Shown here piece by piece: positions 11,629-21,065 of a stretch of DNA of 64,000 nucleotides. The stretch spans positions 86,470,032 to 86,534,031 of the forward strand of contig CM073591.1 in NCBI GenBank assembly GCA_037074705.1, in the 5' to 3' direction. The notes beneath the pieces were generated by a model. The model saw only the letters and a program-made list of their open reading frames with translations, made no database searches and was not told the origin of the DNA. Numbering within the stretch: the stretch's first letter is position 1; each line of letters starts with the position of its first letter. This DNA is from Zhengitettix transpicula. Lineage: Eukaryota; Arthropoda; Insecta; Orthoptera; Tetrigidae. The position numbers were made by a program, and so were the translations under genes.

Positions 11629-11657
11629 CGAAGTAAAACCTAATATTTATGTGTTTA

Positions 11658-12505
11658 TTAATAAACAGTGTTTAAAGGGTACTCATTAGAAATAAAAATG
11701 TAACTGACAATATTTATGTTGTGTTGATGGAACTTGGAGTTACTAAGTAATATAGCTCTGTCTACAAGACTGTATACCATACCTCTTTTTTGGTTAGTAG
11801 GGTAATAAGAAAGAAAATGAAGAACACGTCCTGAGTATTTAGGTTTTCTGAACCAATTGGTGAGAATGGAAGTATTGTGAATCAATACAGTGACATCAAG
11901 GTGATTAAGAGAAAGGTTGAATTCAAGTTCATGGGTGAATTGTAAATTGGGATGATAATTATTGATAGTATTGACTATAAGGTTGATTTGTGAGGACTTA
12001 ATAATACAAGAAAATCCATTTACATATGTGATGTAAGATACGGGTTAGACTGGAAGGAGAGAAAGACAAGAATTCTCTAAATCTATCATGATTATCCCAG
12101 AAAAGAAAGAACTAGAGGGTTTCCCTTGGATTTATGATTTAATTAACGCGATTAAACGTAAAATAATTGAAGCTGATGATTATATTTAAAATGCATAAAA
12201 TTTCATTAAGCGGAATTTTAGTAAAATGAAAATGGAATTTCAGTAAATTGATTAAAAATGGTCCATCTGGTTTCGAAAATGTTGAATATTTATGCTCGTC
12301 GAAAAGAAGCCTCCAGTTAGAATTGGTACAATTACCAGAAATACTAAATTAGGAAGAACTTATAGTGAAATTTGATAGGTAAGATAAGTAAAGTGGGAGA
12401 TTCATCGTCAAGACGCTTCCAGAATATGCGGAACGGCGAATAAGGTTCAAACCTACAGACTCACAGTTGAGTTGAAACAAAATTTATTTTGAAAGTAAAG
12501 GAAGA
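11658..12505 (-). pseudogene. Reverse transcriptase of Penelope-like element, C-terminal half (pseudogene)
   Basis: The clearest part is 12,026-11,658, a single open frame of about 122 codons on the minus strand, starting YVNGFSCIIKSSQ. The first residues correspond to the YVDD catalytic box of RT, changed here to YVNG, so both aspartates are lost. Further on are HPNLQFTHELE and LNHLDVTV, matching the PLE signature around INFLDV. Then come WFRKPKYSGRVLHF (the WYRKPT.SGR box typical of PLE RT) and a closing region ending NEYPLNTVY and a stop. Near the family A junction (about 12,505-12,458) the fragment FLYFQNKFCFNSTV fits the motif that precedes the GSPLSP box in PLE RT. Between these two parts the frame is broken and little can be aligned. 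The usual GIY-YIG endonuclease domain does not follow. Confidence 0.88.
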
Positions 12506-12506
12506 G

Positions 12507-12518
12507 AAGACTGACGCT
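12507..12518. repeat. Target-site duplication, left copy (AAGACTGACGCT)
   Basis: The 12-bp sequence AAGACTGACGCT stands just before the 5' end of the family A copy and recurs exactly after its poly(A) tail at 13,097-13,108. This fixes both ends of the insertion and shows that it moved by retrotransposition. Confidence 0.95.
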
Positions 12519-13096
12519 GAGAGGATAACCAAAGCCTGCAAGAGGATTCTCTCGCAGGTAACCTGCGAGGGATTTTCTCTCGCAGGCAGAACCTTTTAGG
12601 AGAGATACGAAGGGGCTACCTTTGGGTATGCCTTTTCCTCTCTGTTTTTGAACTAAGGTTCCCACAAGCAGAGGCACCTCGGCCTGTTTTGAGAGGTGTA
12701 TGTTCCGGGGTCGCAGACCTTGGGCATACGGTAAGAGTTGTTCGCTATTTCCATTGGAATAGTCGGCCAGCTGCCTCCTAAACTAGTCGAGGCACGGAGA
12801 ATGGAATGCTGCGTCCCCACAGCAAACTCCTCTCCCGCTATCTGAAGGGCGTGGGACAAGTACCCAATGCCCGACCTACCCGATGCAGGTTTTTCTAAGG
12901 TTTTCCCTGCATTTCTTTAGGCGAATGCCGGGTAGGATCCTTAAAATGTAGCCCGGGGGCCCTAGTTAACCCTTGGCTACCTTCCTCTACCCTTCCGCAT
13001 CCCCCTTTCAAATCCCTTCCTAAGCTATTAAAGGGGAGTTGCCCAATGTGGATCACCCTCATGTAGCCTGTTGCCCTAAAAAAAAAAAAAAAAAAA
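12519..13096 (+). mobile_element. Family A SINE-like retroelement, full-length copy with poly(A) tail
   Basis: A 578-bp copy bounded by a perfect 12-bp target-site duplication and ending in about 20 A. The 5' end carries two successive hairpins with arms of the type CCTGCGAG/CTCGCAGG (12,535-12,558 and 12,562-12,586). Then come the core blocks CAGAACCTTTTAGGAGAGA, TTTTGAACTAAGGTTCCC, CTCGGCCTGTTTTGAGAGG, the TAAACTAGTCGAGGCACGG block and the 3' end CCTCATGTAGCCTGTTGCCC. No open frame is conserved between copies, so the element is non-autonomous. I see no convincing tRNA-type A and B boxes; the source RNA is unknown. It sits inside the older Penelope-like element. Confidence 0.93.
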
Positions 13097-13108
13097 AAGA
13101 CTGACGCT
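13097..13108. repeat. Target-site duplication, right copy (AAGACTGACGCT)
   Basis: Exact repeat of 12,507-12,518, placed directly after the poly(A) tail. Confidence 0.95.
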
Positions 13109-13372
13109 CTAGGATGAGTCCTGCCACGGCAAAAAAAGCTACAAGCTCCCTTCCATGGCTCGACAGAGTCCAAGAGCTGCCAAATCAGGTGGCCGAACCA
13201 ATGGCGCTAGGACGGCCACGAGGCGGACGGTAGCGACCCTCAGGCCGGCACGTGGAAGTACTCCGCGTGTGGGCTGTGCTGAAGTAGATTCATCAGTCAC
13301 ACAACCACCTCAAGCCAACATGTTGCGACAGTGCCCGGTGGAAAAATACCTCAGCTGAATTATCACATCCTG
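13109..13372 (+). other. GC-rich block with a basic 67-codon open frame, inside the PLE
   Basis: About 260 bp of roughly 55-60% GC between the two halves of an AT-rich reverse transcriptase. The plus strand holds an open frame, 13,155-13,358, starting ATGG and reading MARQSPRAAKSGGRTNGART; it is rich in R, T and A and ends in CPVEKYLS. I do not recognise the protein. Basic, disordered N-termini of this kind occur in retroelement ORFs, so this could be the start of another element inserted before the family A copy. It has no equivalent elsewhere in the window. It could also be captured host sequence. Confidence 0.35.
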
Positions 13373-13430
13373 TTGCTTCAACTCCCGTAAATAAGCATTG
13401 CACAAAGCAACCAACAGTTAATCACATATA

Positions 13431-13725
13431 TACACTGTTAATGACTAAGTTATTAGGAATAGAATTGAACAAGGTAACGACATCAAGAGAAATTAAAGAG
13501 TGGTCATGAGGGACGGTAAGGTGTTGATTTTATCAAAAAATTGGTAAGAAGTTTTTACAGAAACGTGGTGTACTTCATTGAGGGATTTAAATAATATGTT
13601 ATGGATGTAGGAAGAACTATTATGTCAGGGGCTGCCTGTACAAGCAATAATAATTCTGAAAGGTAAGTCAGGGTTGTACATTTTTGTGATGGGCTTAATT
13701 TCTGGCAATTTTAGTTGAGGTAATG
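13431..13725 (-). pseudogene. Reverse transcriptase of Penelope-like element, N-terminal half (pseudogene)
   Basis: On the minus strand the translation reads KLPEIKPITKMYNP, then LPFRIIIACTGSP, fitting the PLE motif LPKIHKP...LRPIVS..GSP. After one stop comes HHVSVKTSYQFFDKINTL. A frame change follows near 13,500, and the next frame gives LISLDVVTLFNSIP, the RT motif that contains the first catalytic aspartate (ISLDVVSLFTNIP type). So the fingers and the first part of the palm of a PLE RT are present, with at least one stop and one frameshift. The remaining palm lies beyond the inserted DNA, from 12,505 downwards. The match rests on known PLE motif order rather than on a search. Confidence 0.87.
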
Positions 13726-13959
13726 AACAGGGAGTCAATTAATTTTGTTTCCAACTCTTAATAATAGTTTTTATGACGAATTTTTATCTTGTGTTAATGA
13801 CGTTTCTTTGAAATTCTAGCAATGTACAAACATGAAACGATAGAAAATAAATATGAAGCCAATATTAAACGAGGAAGTATAACGATTTTATTAAAGACAA
13901 CAGGTGTTAATAAAGTGTATCATGAGATGAAAAACGAAGAGTTAATTTATCTAAATAAA

Positions 13960-14100
13960 ATTAAGTTAATGAATAATAAATATAGCCAATTCAGACAAAA
14001 AAGAGATTGTATAAATACCACACAACGTTTCCCTTTCATCAGGTGCGAAGAAGAGCCTAAAGCGACACAACTGCACTTGTCGGTTGACAAAACTCAAAAG
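13960..14100 (-). repeat. 5' pseudo-LTR of the Penelope-like element
   Basis: Minus-strand reading: CTTTTGAGTTTTGTCAACCG, then CAGTTGTGTCGCTTTAGGC, CCTGATGAAAGGGAAACG at 14,043-14,026, then TTGTGTGGTATTTATAC and GTCTGAATTGGCTATA. It corresponds to the 3' pseudo-LTR at 11,628-11,440 and the one at 45.4 kb. It lies upstream of the RT. The CTGATGA...GAAAC core matches the conserved core of hammerhead ribozymes that PLE pseudo-LTRs are known to carry; stem II is very short here. Confidence 0.8.
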
Positions 14101-14219
14101 CTTTTGACAAGGATCCCAGAAACATGCGGTATTTATATTATCACCTTTTTTTCTGAATTGGCTATCTTTCTTATTCATTTTTTTCAATCAGCCGTAAATT
14201 TTTTCATTTTAAAATTAAG
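14087..14219 (+). repeat. Opposed pseudo-LTR fragment of the Penelope-like element
   Basis: The plus strand reads GACAAGGATCCCAGAAACAT, then GCGGTATTTATATTATCACC, CTGAATTGGCTATCT, and the end CAATCAGCCGTAAATTTTTT, the same 3' end as at 45,575. It joins the minus-strand pseudo-LTR at an AACTCAAAAGCTTTTGA palindromic junction, giving a head-to-head pair whose arms are inverted over roughly 65 bp. The inversion also explains overlapping open frames on both strands (13,822-14,223), which are not genes. Confidence 0.8.
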
Positions 14220-17200
14220 TTAAATCGTTGAAAGTTCAGAATCTTGATTTCTTCACTGTTACTGTCTTTGGATATTTATGTAATTAAATATTTGTATCCT
14301 AGCCTTATTAACTCCTGTAAAACATTGATTTTTTCCAAATTACAGTAAATTGCAAGGTGTATTCGTAAAAATTAGTGTTAGACATTTATTTCAACTCAAA
14401 ATTACTCGTACATTTTTGTAGTGCAGTAATAATTTCATGCTCCTTGAAAACTATTAACTTTATCCTAATATAAGTTACTAGAATGTATATATTTCGGTAT
14501 TTATGCTTTCTCTTGTCTCAAAGCAGCATATTACGTGATAAAGTCTTTACGTTTCAGTATTTACGGTATGCCTACAAACTACTGATCACTGACGTCATCA
14601 TTTCAAATGCTTCCAAAATGTGGAATGTACTGTTGTATCCTGATTGGAATTGTTGATGCATAGAGAGCAACTTCTCTATCAAGTACCCCACTTTAAGAGA
14701 GGCAAATGCCTTCAGTGGTATTTCTACCATATACGTATTCTAAATTCTCTAAATACTTACTACAAATTCCGTATTTGCTTGGCAATGTTTAACCGCACAA
14801 ATATCAAGTACAAATTTCGTGACTTCTTTATTCACTGATATAATGATATAAATGTTGTTAAATTCGTCATTGAGAACGAAAAGAAAACTTGATAATTACG
14901 TGTAATGCAATTTTTTTATAATTTTTGTTACAAGAACCTTGCTATTTTTTAAGATAACGAACGTGTTTTTATTTTTGATTGATTAGAAACCGACAATATT
15001 TTTAAAAATACTCACATAAATAATAATTAATAATTATAATAACATGACTTCTTAAATAAACGTGAAAAACACGAGCCTATTAGTTACAAAAATTATTATC
15101 TACTTTAAAACATCATATCTGAGAAATTTTTCCTAATCGAACCCTCTTTAGGTGTACAATTTCAATTAGATTCAGTTATCTAAAAAAAAATTAAGAAATC
15201 ATAAACTTACACACGTGAAGTTTTAATGCAATAATGATAATAATCTAACGTCACTGCAATTAAGTACAAGTGAAAATTTATACTCTAAAACTCAACTAGA
15301 ACTATAACCCTCATTGTTAAAATAACTTATTTTCTTTTATATTATCTCCGCGTTTGAGTTCGTCACTCCACTTGGACCGTGTCGTTGTTGCTGCCCTTTG
15401 CGTTTTTCAGCGTTTTTCAGTCATCTGACGAAAACGATACGGATTGCAGAAAAGCTGCTTGTATTTACTTTATCACTTAATTTTGTCTTTTAAATTGATA
15501 CTCTTTAATTAGTATAGATCTAACAAATACGTTTCAGTTTCTCATAAAATACGTCTGATTAATAAGATTTTTAGGATTTGATTATTTTGAATAGGGTAAA
15601 ATTATTATTTATTTTAGTTTTCATTAATTAATTAATTTATTATTAGTATAGTCCATCCCAAGATAAACATGAAATTTCATATTAACTTCAGTGGGTCAAT
15701 AGAGGATCTGAATACTCACACACTATTTATTACGACTAAAAATTCCGTGCCGCCGAAACAATTGTTAATCAAAATGTCTGACTGTACCCGTATTCACAAA
15801 AAATAATATCTGAAAATTTAAATTTACTCCGCTAGGTGCTCTGGATAGGAAATCCATCAACTCTTACTGCTTTCCTGAAATATTGTGTTGTGCACCTAAT
15901 GTCATATAATTATCATTATAACTGAACTTATTACTCTTCTCCATTAACTTTTTCAATCCTCTAACTTTTCTCTCCTTTAACTCCAGTTTCAAAACTTCAC
16001 TTCCTCAACTCCTCCTTTTCAATAACTGTACCGGTCCACAGATTCTCGTTTATTCCCTACATCACCCCTTTTCTTCTTTTTTAGAACTCCTTTATCTCTC
16101 TGTGTTCTACTTTTACCTTTCTCGGGTCCTATCGTCATTTTCTTAACCACGCCAATCCGTCCCTTTGCCTTTCTTCCCGTAGATGACGTTTCCTATTCAA
16201 GACTTGGTAATCCGGAAATGTCTCTGCACATAACCGTGCGAGCCACCATAATAATTATGTGGCCAGGTTACAACAAGAAAATAGATCAAAATAACATGAA
16301 AATTACAACAAAAGGATTCTGAAGAAGCGATATAAAAATAATGTGAGGATTAAAACAAATCAAACAAATCCATAAAAAAAATATGAAGACATTAAATTCC
16401 CACTTAAGTGGTGTTGCCGTACACCACAGACTATTCCCTCTTTGTGGCGTTGTAAAAATAATTATTTACTTGGCACTGCTCTACAACATGTAGTATATAG
16501 TTTTCAAACACAACTATCTAAATTGTAATTGTTGTTATTTATTACAGTGTTATTTGTTCAACAATAAAATAACTTAATCCAGATAAGCACAATATAATAA
16601 TACACTGCACTCGTAGTCCTGACTATGATAATTTCAAAACTCCAGATACTGAGACCAACTTAAAACTAGCTCGGTTTCTGAAACGACATTTATCGTGTCT
16701 GTTATAAAGAATACACACTTTTAATTTCAGTACTGATAAGTACTGTAAGGAAATTTTTCGTCGTTTAGTTTAACTTTATACACCTTTGTAAATGTATTGT
16801 AATTACGGATTTGTTTCATATGTTACCAGATCACGGTCCTAGATCAAGGACTGAAACATAGTGGAACATTTTAACTTCAAAATTAAACATGTCTGTTAAT
16901 AATCTGCTGCCGTCAATACATTTTTCAACCTATATAACATACAAAAACCAATAAAATATTATAGAAAGTAAAAATCCCCGAGATAGAGAAACATTAATGC
17001 TACAGGGAAGAACAGACTTTCCTCGGACTTTTTATAACGCTACTTCTTTACTTAATTAAGGTTTAATTTCATTCCATAATTCTTAGCAGTTGCTTTCAGC
17101 AACACCAACATGACGAATGATACTACTAGTGGTATAATCGTAATCTGTTTCATTTTAGATTCTTGTTCTTCGTAACTATATACAAAGTTTAGAAAATATC

Positions 17201-18010
17201 CATGTTTTAGTTAATTTCCTATAAACTAACTTTCAAAAATTAACAAACAAAAAATAATTTACATCCTACTGAAGGCGTTTCGAGTTATTGCTCGCTATAT
17301 TCGGGCATTTAAGTAATAAATTACTCATTATTGGGTTACCATTACCTATTCCGTTTGGTCAAACGTCAGCGGGATGTCAGCACTCTAAAATTGAGCTGAA
17401 CAAGATAGGTTCACCAGAATGTACGGTGAATTATTCAACTTCAATGGCCAACACAATCGCTGAAATCCATTTGCTGGGATGCGGATAATTGAAGGAAAAC
17501 CATAAACTAGACACAGCTACAACAAATGAATAAACTTGGTACAACTGCACTAAGTCAGAAGACTGGCAACAGGAAACGCATCAAATGAACCAAAGTGTTT
17601 CAATTTGTTTATAAACGTTAGTATTATATTTCATTCTCATAAATATATTAAAAAATATTACATTACTACAAAAATGTATGTTTTACGTAAACGATATCTG
17701 TAATATAGGGGAGTTCCCTGTTTTAGCAAATATACTCCTGTTATTTAACAGTAATTTCTGAAATTGTAATCACCTATTTGTACACAAGTTTCTGTCAAAT
17801 ATTCCTCTATGTTATTAGCATTTGGTTGAATGAAAGTAGTTCAATACAGTTTTGTGGCTTATTTTCTAATTATTCCTGACATTACACGGTATTATTTCCA
17901 ACGCAATTATAGAACATGCTAAAATAATATTATTGTTATATAAATTATTTGTTATATAATTACCACATACTTTTCAATATAATTGCGTATATGAATTCCT
18001 CGAGTTTCTT
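14220..18010. other. Long AT-rich stretch, no gene recognised
   Basis: About 3.8 kb of AT-rich DNA. It holds a small tandem duplication of GCGTTTTTCA at about 15,399-15,420 and, after it, a stretch resembling the PLE pseudo-LTR tail (TTTATCACTTAATTTTGTC near 15,468) that is too short to call. An inverted repeat GTGGTGT...ACACCAC lies at about 16,410-16,430. The open frame 17,288-17,488 (66 codons) has no known domain. Confidence 0.45.
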
Positions 18011-18513
18011 TTTTTTAGGGTATAAAGCTACGTGAGGATAATCCACATGGTGGCAACTCCCCTTTAATAGCATAGGAAGGTATTTCAAAGGGGGGGATGC
18101 GGAAGGATAGAGGAAGGTAGCCAAGGGTTAACTAGGGCCCCCGGTTTAAGGATCCTACCCGGCAATTCGCCTAAAAGTGATGCAGGGAAAACCCTAGAAA
18201 ATCCTGCATCATGTAGGTCGGGCATTTGGTACTTGTCCCACGCCCTTCCGATGGCGGGAGAGGGGTTAGCTGTGGGGTCACAGCTTTCCCCTCTCCATAC
18301 CTTGACCGGTTTAGGAGGCAGCTACCCGACTATTCCAATAGGAATAGCGGACAACTCTTACCGTATGCCCAAGGTCTGAGACCCCGGAACATACACCTCT
18401 CAAAACAGGCCAAGGTGCCTCGGCATGTGGGAACCTTAGTTCAAAAAACCAGAGAGATGTAAAGGCATCCACAAAGGTAGCCTCCGCCAGAGCTCTCCCA
18501 TGTGTCCCATCCC
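18011..18513 (-). mobile_element. Family A SINE-like retroelement, subfamily 2, with target-site duplication
   Basis: A minus-strand copy: the T-run at 18,011-18,016 is its A-tail. The flanks carry a 14-bp target duplication with one mismatch, TCCTCGAGTTTCTT at 17,997-18,010 and TCCTCGTGTTTCTT at 18,514-18,527. Its 5' part has the GAGCTCTGGCGGAGGCTACC and CTCTCTGGTTTTTTGAAC variants shared only with the 56.6 kb copy, and its 3' part has the CACTTTTAGGCGAATTG variant. Together these define a second subfamily. The 5' hairpin is missing, so the copy is slightly truncated. Confidence 0.92.
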
Positions 18514-18527
18514 TCCTCGTGTTTCTT

Positions 18528-19169
18528 CTGAGTAATGGTTGAGTAATAATACTTTACAATAAATAACTAGTACTTAAGGCCAAAGAGGTTAGTAAATGTA
18601 GTGTGTAAAGTATACACAGGACTCCTACCCATTTGGACCCGTTTAGATGAACTTTTATTCGTTGTTCTAAACAACCGTGAGGAGATTCTTTGCGATATCT
18701 ATCACAATAAATCAGATAACAAAATAACGGAAAATACAAAACCTTAGTTCTCTTTTTACAACTTCTTGGACAGGGACTTAATTATCTTTATAGAAAAACA
18801 GCTGATCGGGATTTAACTGAAGTGATAATTACCTTAAAAACTACCTTTAATTGTCATACACCAATTGAAAGAATTATAGCTTAAAATCTCTTGTACCCAA
18901 TTTAATTTTCCTTTCTAGAGCCATGTATTAGGTCAACAAAATTATCGTCACTATTGGGAGAGTCGTAACCGTATGATTAGAAGTAAGAAGCAACGAATAT
19001 GATTTAATTTAAAAAAACGTGATACTGGAACAACGCGTTAACGAAATAATGGTGTGTAGTAGACACCGTATATTAATACTTGTTATTAAGTTATTTAAGT
19101 GTAATTAGTTAGATGTGCAAAGGGAACGGTTTTAATTTTTGCTACAAGTAGTGGAATAATTTTATGTTA
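18528..19169. other. AT-rich stretch, nothing recognised
   Basis: AT-rich sequence without a recognisable gene or repeat. Confidence 0.5.
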
Positions 19170-19385
19170 ATGACACGTCGCGACGGAATCTGCAGGCCAG
19201 ATGTGAAACCGTGCCTCCGGAACAATATGACCGCCCAGCAGGGAGTCTTTCAGAGAGGGGCAAATGCTTAAAAGTCGAGGCTTGTCAAACGATTGGGGCA
19301 GTTGTCTTGAGAGAGGGTTGGAAAATGTGTGACAAACTTGAAGCCGGGCGGAACGGAAGAAGCTGACCGTCTACAGTGAATGAAA
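19170..19385. other. GC-richer island, unidentified
   Basis: Balanced composition with CpGs (CACGTCGCGACGG near 19,174) and no long open frame. It is flanked by AT-rich DNA. Possible conserved non-coding element. Confidence 0.25.
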
Positions 19386-20764
19386 AATTCACAGGTTTTT
19401 TTTATATATAAATTACAGGACTGCTGGTTGTGACGTTTAAATACCACTGCTCAAAGCAAAAAGCTCACGACAACCCAGTGAAAAATATCTCAAACTTGTA
19501 GCCGTGGTTTATGTTTTTCAGAATAGCGAAAATAAAAAAAATTAAATAAACTGTAAAAACTGTGCGGCATTTTATAAGAGATAAGTTTCGTACTGACTAT
19601 AGTTAGGATTAATGATCAATTTATAATTGGGATTAAAAAATAGACTGTATATAACTACATGAATATACACCTTCAAGGTGTATTGAAATACATTTCGAGT
19701 GATGAACATACAAGATTAACTTGAATACATTTTCAACAAATCTTATAGTTCCAGTTATGGCCTTTGAGTTATTTTAAAAACAACGTTAAGGGATTTTTCT
19801 TTTCCAAATTTAAACACAAAATAAAAATTTATTGTTTAAATCACGGATTTGTGAATTATTTTTAATTTATTCAGTACTTAAATATGTCGAATAAAATTCA
19901 GGGTTTTGACATTATCATTCTTTCATGTACTTATTAGCGGTTTTATGTATTAATTTTAATTAAACAAATAAATTAATATTTTACATTGAACAATTTGATT
20001 TGTTAATAATTGACGTCAGTACTCTTATTTATTTGTCGTTGTAATTGAGATTTTACCTTTCTATTTCGTAATTTAAAATTATTAACAGCGCTAGTGACCT
20101 CTTACCACTGCCGGAAGTCGCAGCAGAAATCTATATTTCCTTTAAAAAGTCTACCAATACTTTAAAGTTTCAGGTTAAGAACCTGTACGGTTACAGCGTA
20201 GTTAAAACTCTACGTTTAATAATATTTCTTTATTAAAATTGTCATAGCACTAAGCTATTTTATTTCTTTCGACTTGCAGATCTGTGTATTTTCCATTAAT
20301 ACTAGATTCAACATATTTTTTGCGTCCATAATTCACGAACATTTAGCTTTAGCGTCAACAATAGAAAATAATTATTTCTCCTTCGGTTTCGCGTCACAAA
20401 GAAACATGCCAAATAATCTTTAGCTTATAAAACAATATTTTTGTATTTAAATTATAAACGTTTCTATATATTAAATTTCACCAGTAATTTTGTTTGTAAA
20501 ATTATTTTGTCATATTTATTTTGCATATTGCACCCAAAATACGTGACCCCCTCTCGTGTTTTCCACCGTGTTACTGCATATATTACTCAGAGTTGTGTGT
20601 GAAATTTTCCCGCACAGTGATGTATGAAATTTTACTACGAGTTTTGCGTCAATAATCTTAATTGGTACACCATGTTCTTTGTGGTAACTTGTCATGACTA
20701 GTATGTTAAATATACTGGTCGCTGTTAATGTTTCTCTTTGGAGGTCCCCGTGCATGTTACACGA
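19386..20764. other. AT-rich stretch, nothing recognised
   Basis: AT-rich. The open frame 20,516-20,770 (minus strand) has no recognisable domain. Confidence 0.45.
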
Positions 20765-21065
20765 CAGCATTGCGATTCGTTGCGTGAAGCGTAACGGAAC
20801 AGGCCGATACAGTCAATAGCGTAGTTAATGCGGTCGCAGAACGTACTGCATATCGCAGTGTTTGGGTAAGGGGCTCGCCAACTACAGTGACTAACGAGCG
20901 AGCCGTTAACGAAGCTGGAGATTGATACTAGCCGATAGCGATTGTGACCGGTCGGTGTTGTAGATGCGCAGCGAACAAGCGATCTGTCGCCAACGAATGG
21001 CTACACCCAGCAGGCTTGACAGCTAAACACTGCGTCTGTCCACGTAATAACAGTTAATCACTTAA
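20765..21065. other. CpG-rich island, unidentified
   Basis: About 300 bp of about 50% GC, dense in CpG (CGTTGCGTGAAGCGTAACGG near 20,779; GCCGATAGCGATTGTGACCG near 20,930), with no open frame of note. Dense CpG in an AT-rich genome suggests either an unmethylated regulatory island or a young foreign repeat; no copy of it is seen elsewhere in the window. Confidence 0.3.

Larger units (their letters stand above)
11440..14219 (-). mobile_element. Penelope-like retroelement (PLE) with pseudo-LTRs, broken by later insertions
   Basis: On the minus strand the order is: pseudo-LTR (14,100-13,960), reverse transcriptase N-terminal half (13,725-13,431), a foreign GC-rich block plus a family A copy (13,372-12,507), RT C-terminal half (12,505-11,658), then a second pseudo-LTR (11,628-11,440). 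Both pseudo-LTRs share the start CTTTTGAGTTT-GTCAAC, a TGTG-GTTGTGT segment and the end GAAAC-TTGTGTGGTATTTATA. The protein matches PLE-type RT by motif order. A further pseudo-LTR fragment in the opposite direction (14,087-14,219) is joined head-to-head to the upstream one, as is common in Penelope insertions. The element is dead: stops, a frameshift and a changed catalytic motif. No GIY-YIG endonuclease coding is seen between the RT and the 3' pseudo-LTR. Confidence 0.88.

Noticed and set aside
13822..14223. 133-codon open frame on the plus strand, with a 73-codon frame opposite
   Set aside because: Both run through the inverted PLE pseudo-LTRs; the open frames follow from the inverted, AT-rich repeat and not from a protein.
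15399..15600. Fourth PLE pseudo-LTR (CATCTGACGAAAAC and TTTATCACTTAATTTTGTC)
   Set aside because: Two short similarities in roughly the right order, but most of the pseudo-LTR blocks are absent.
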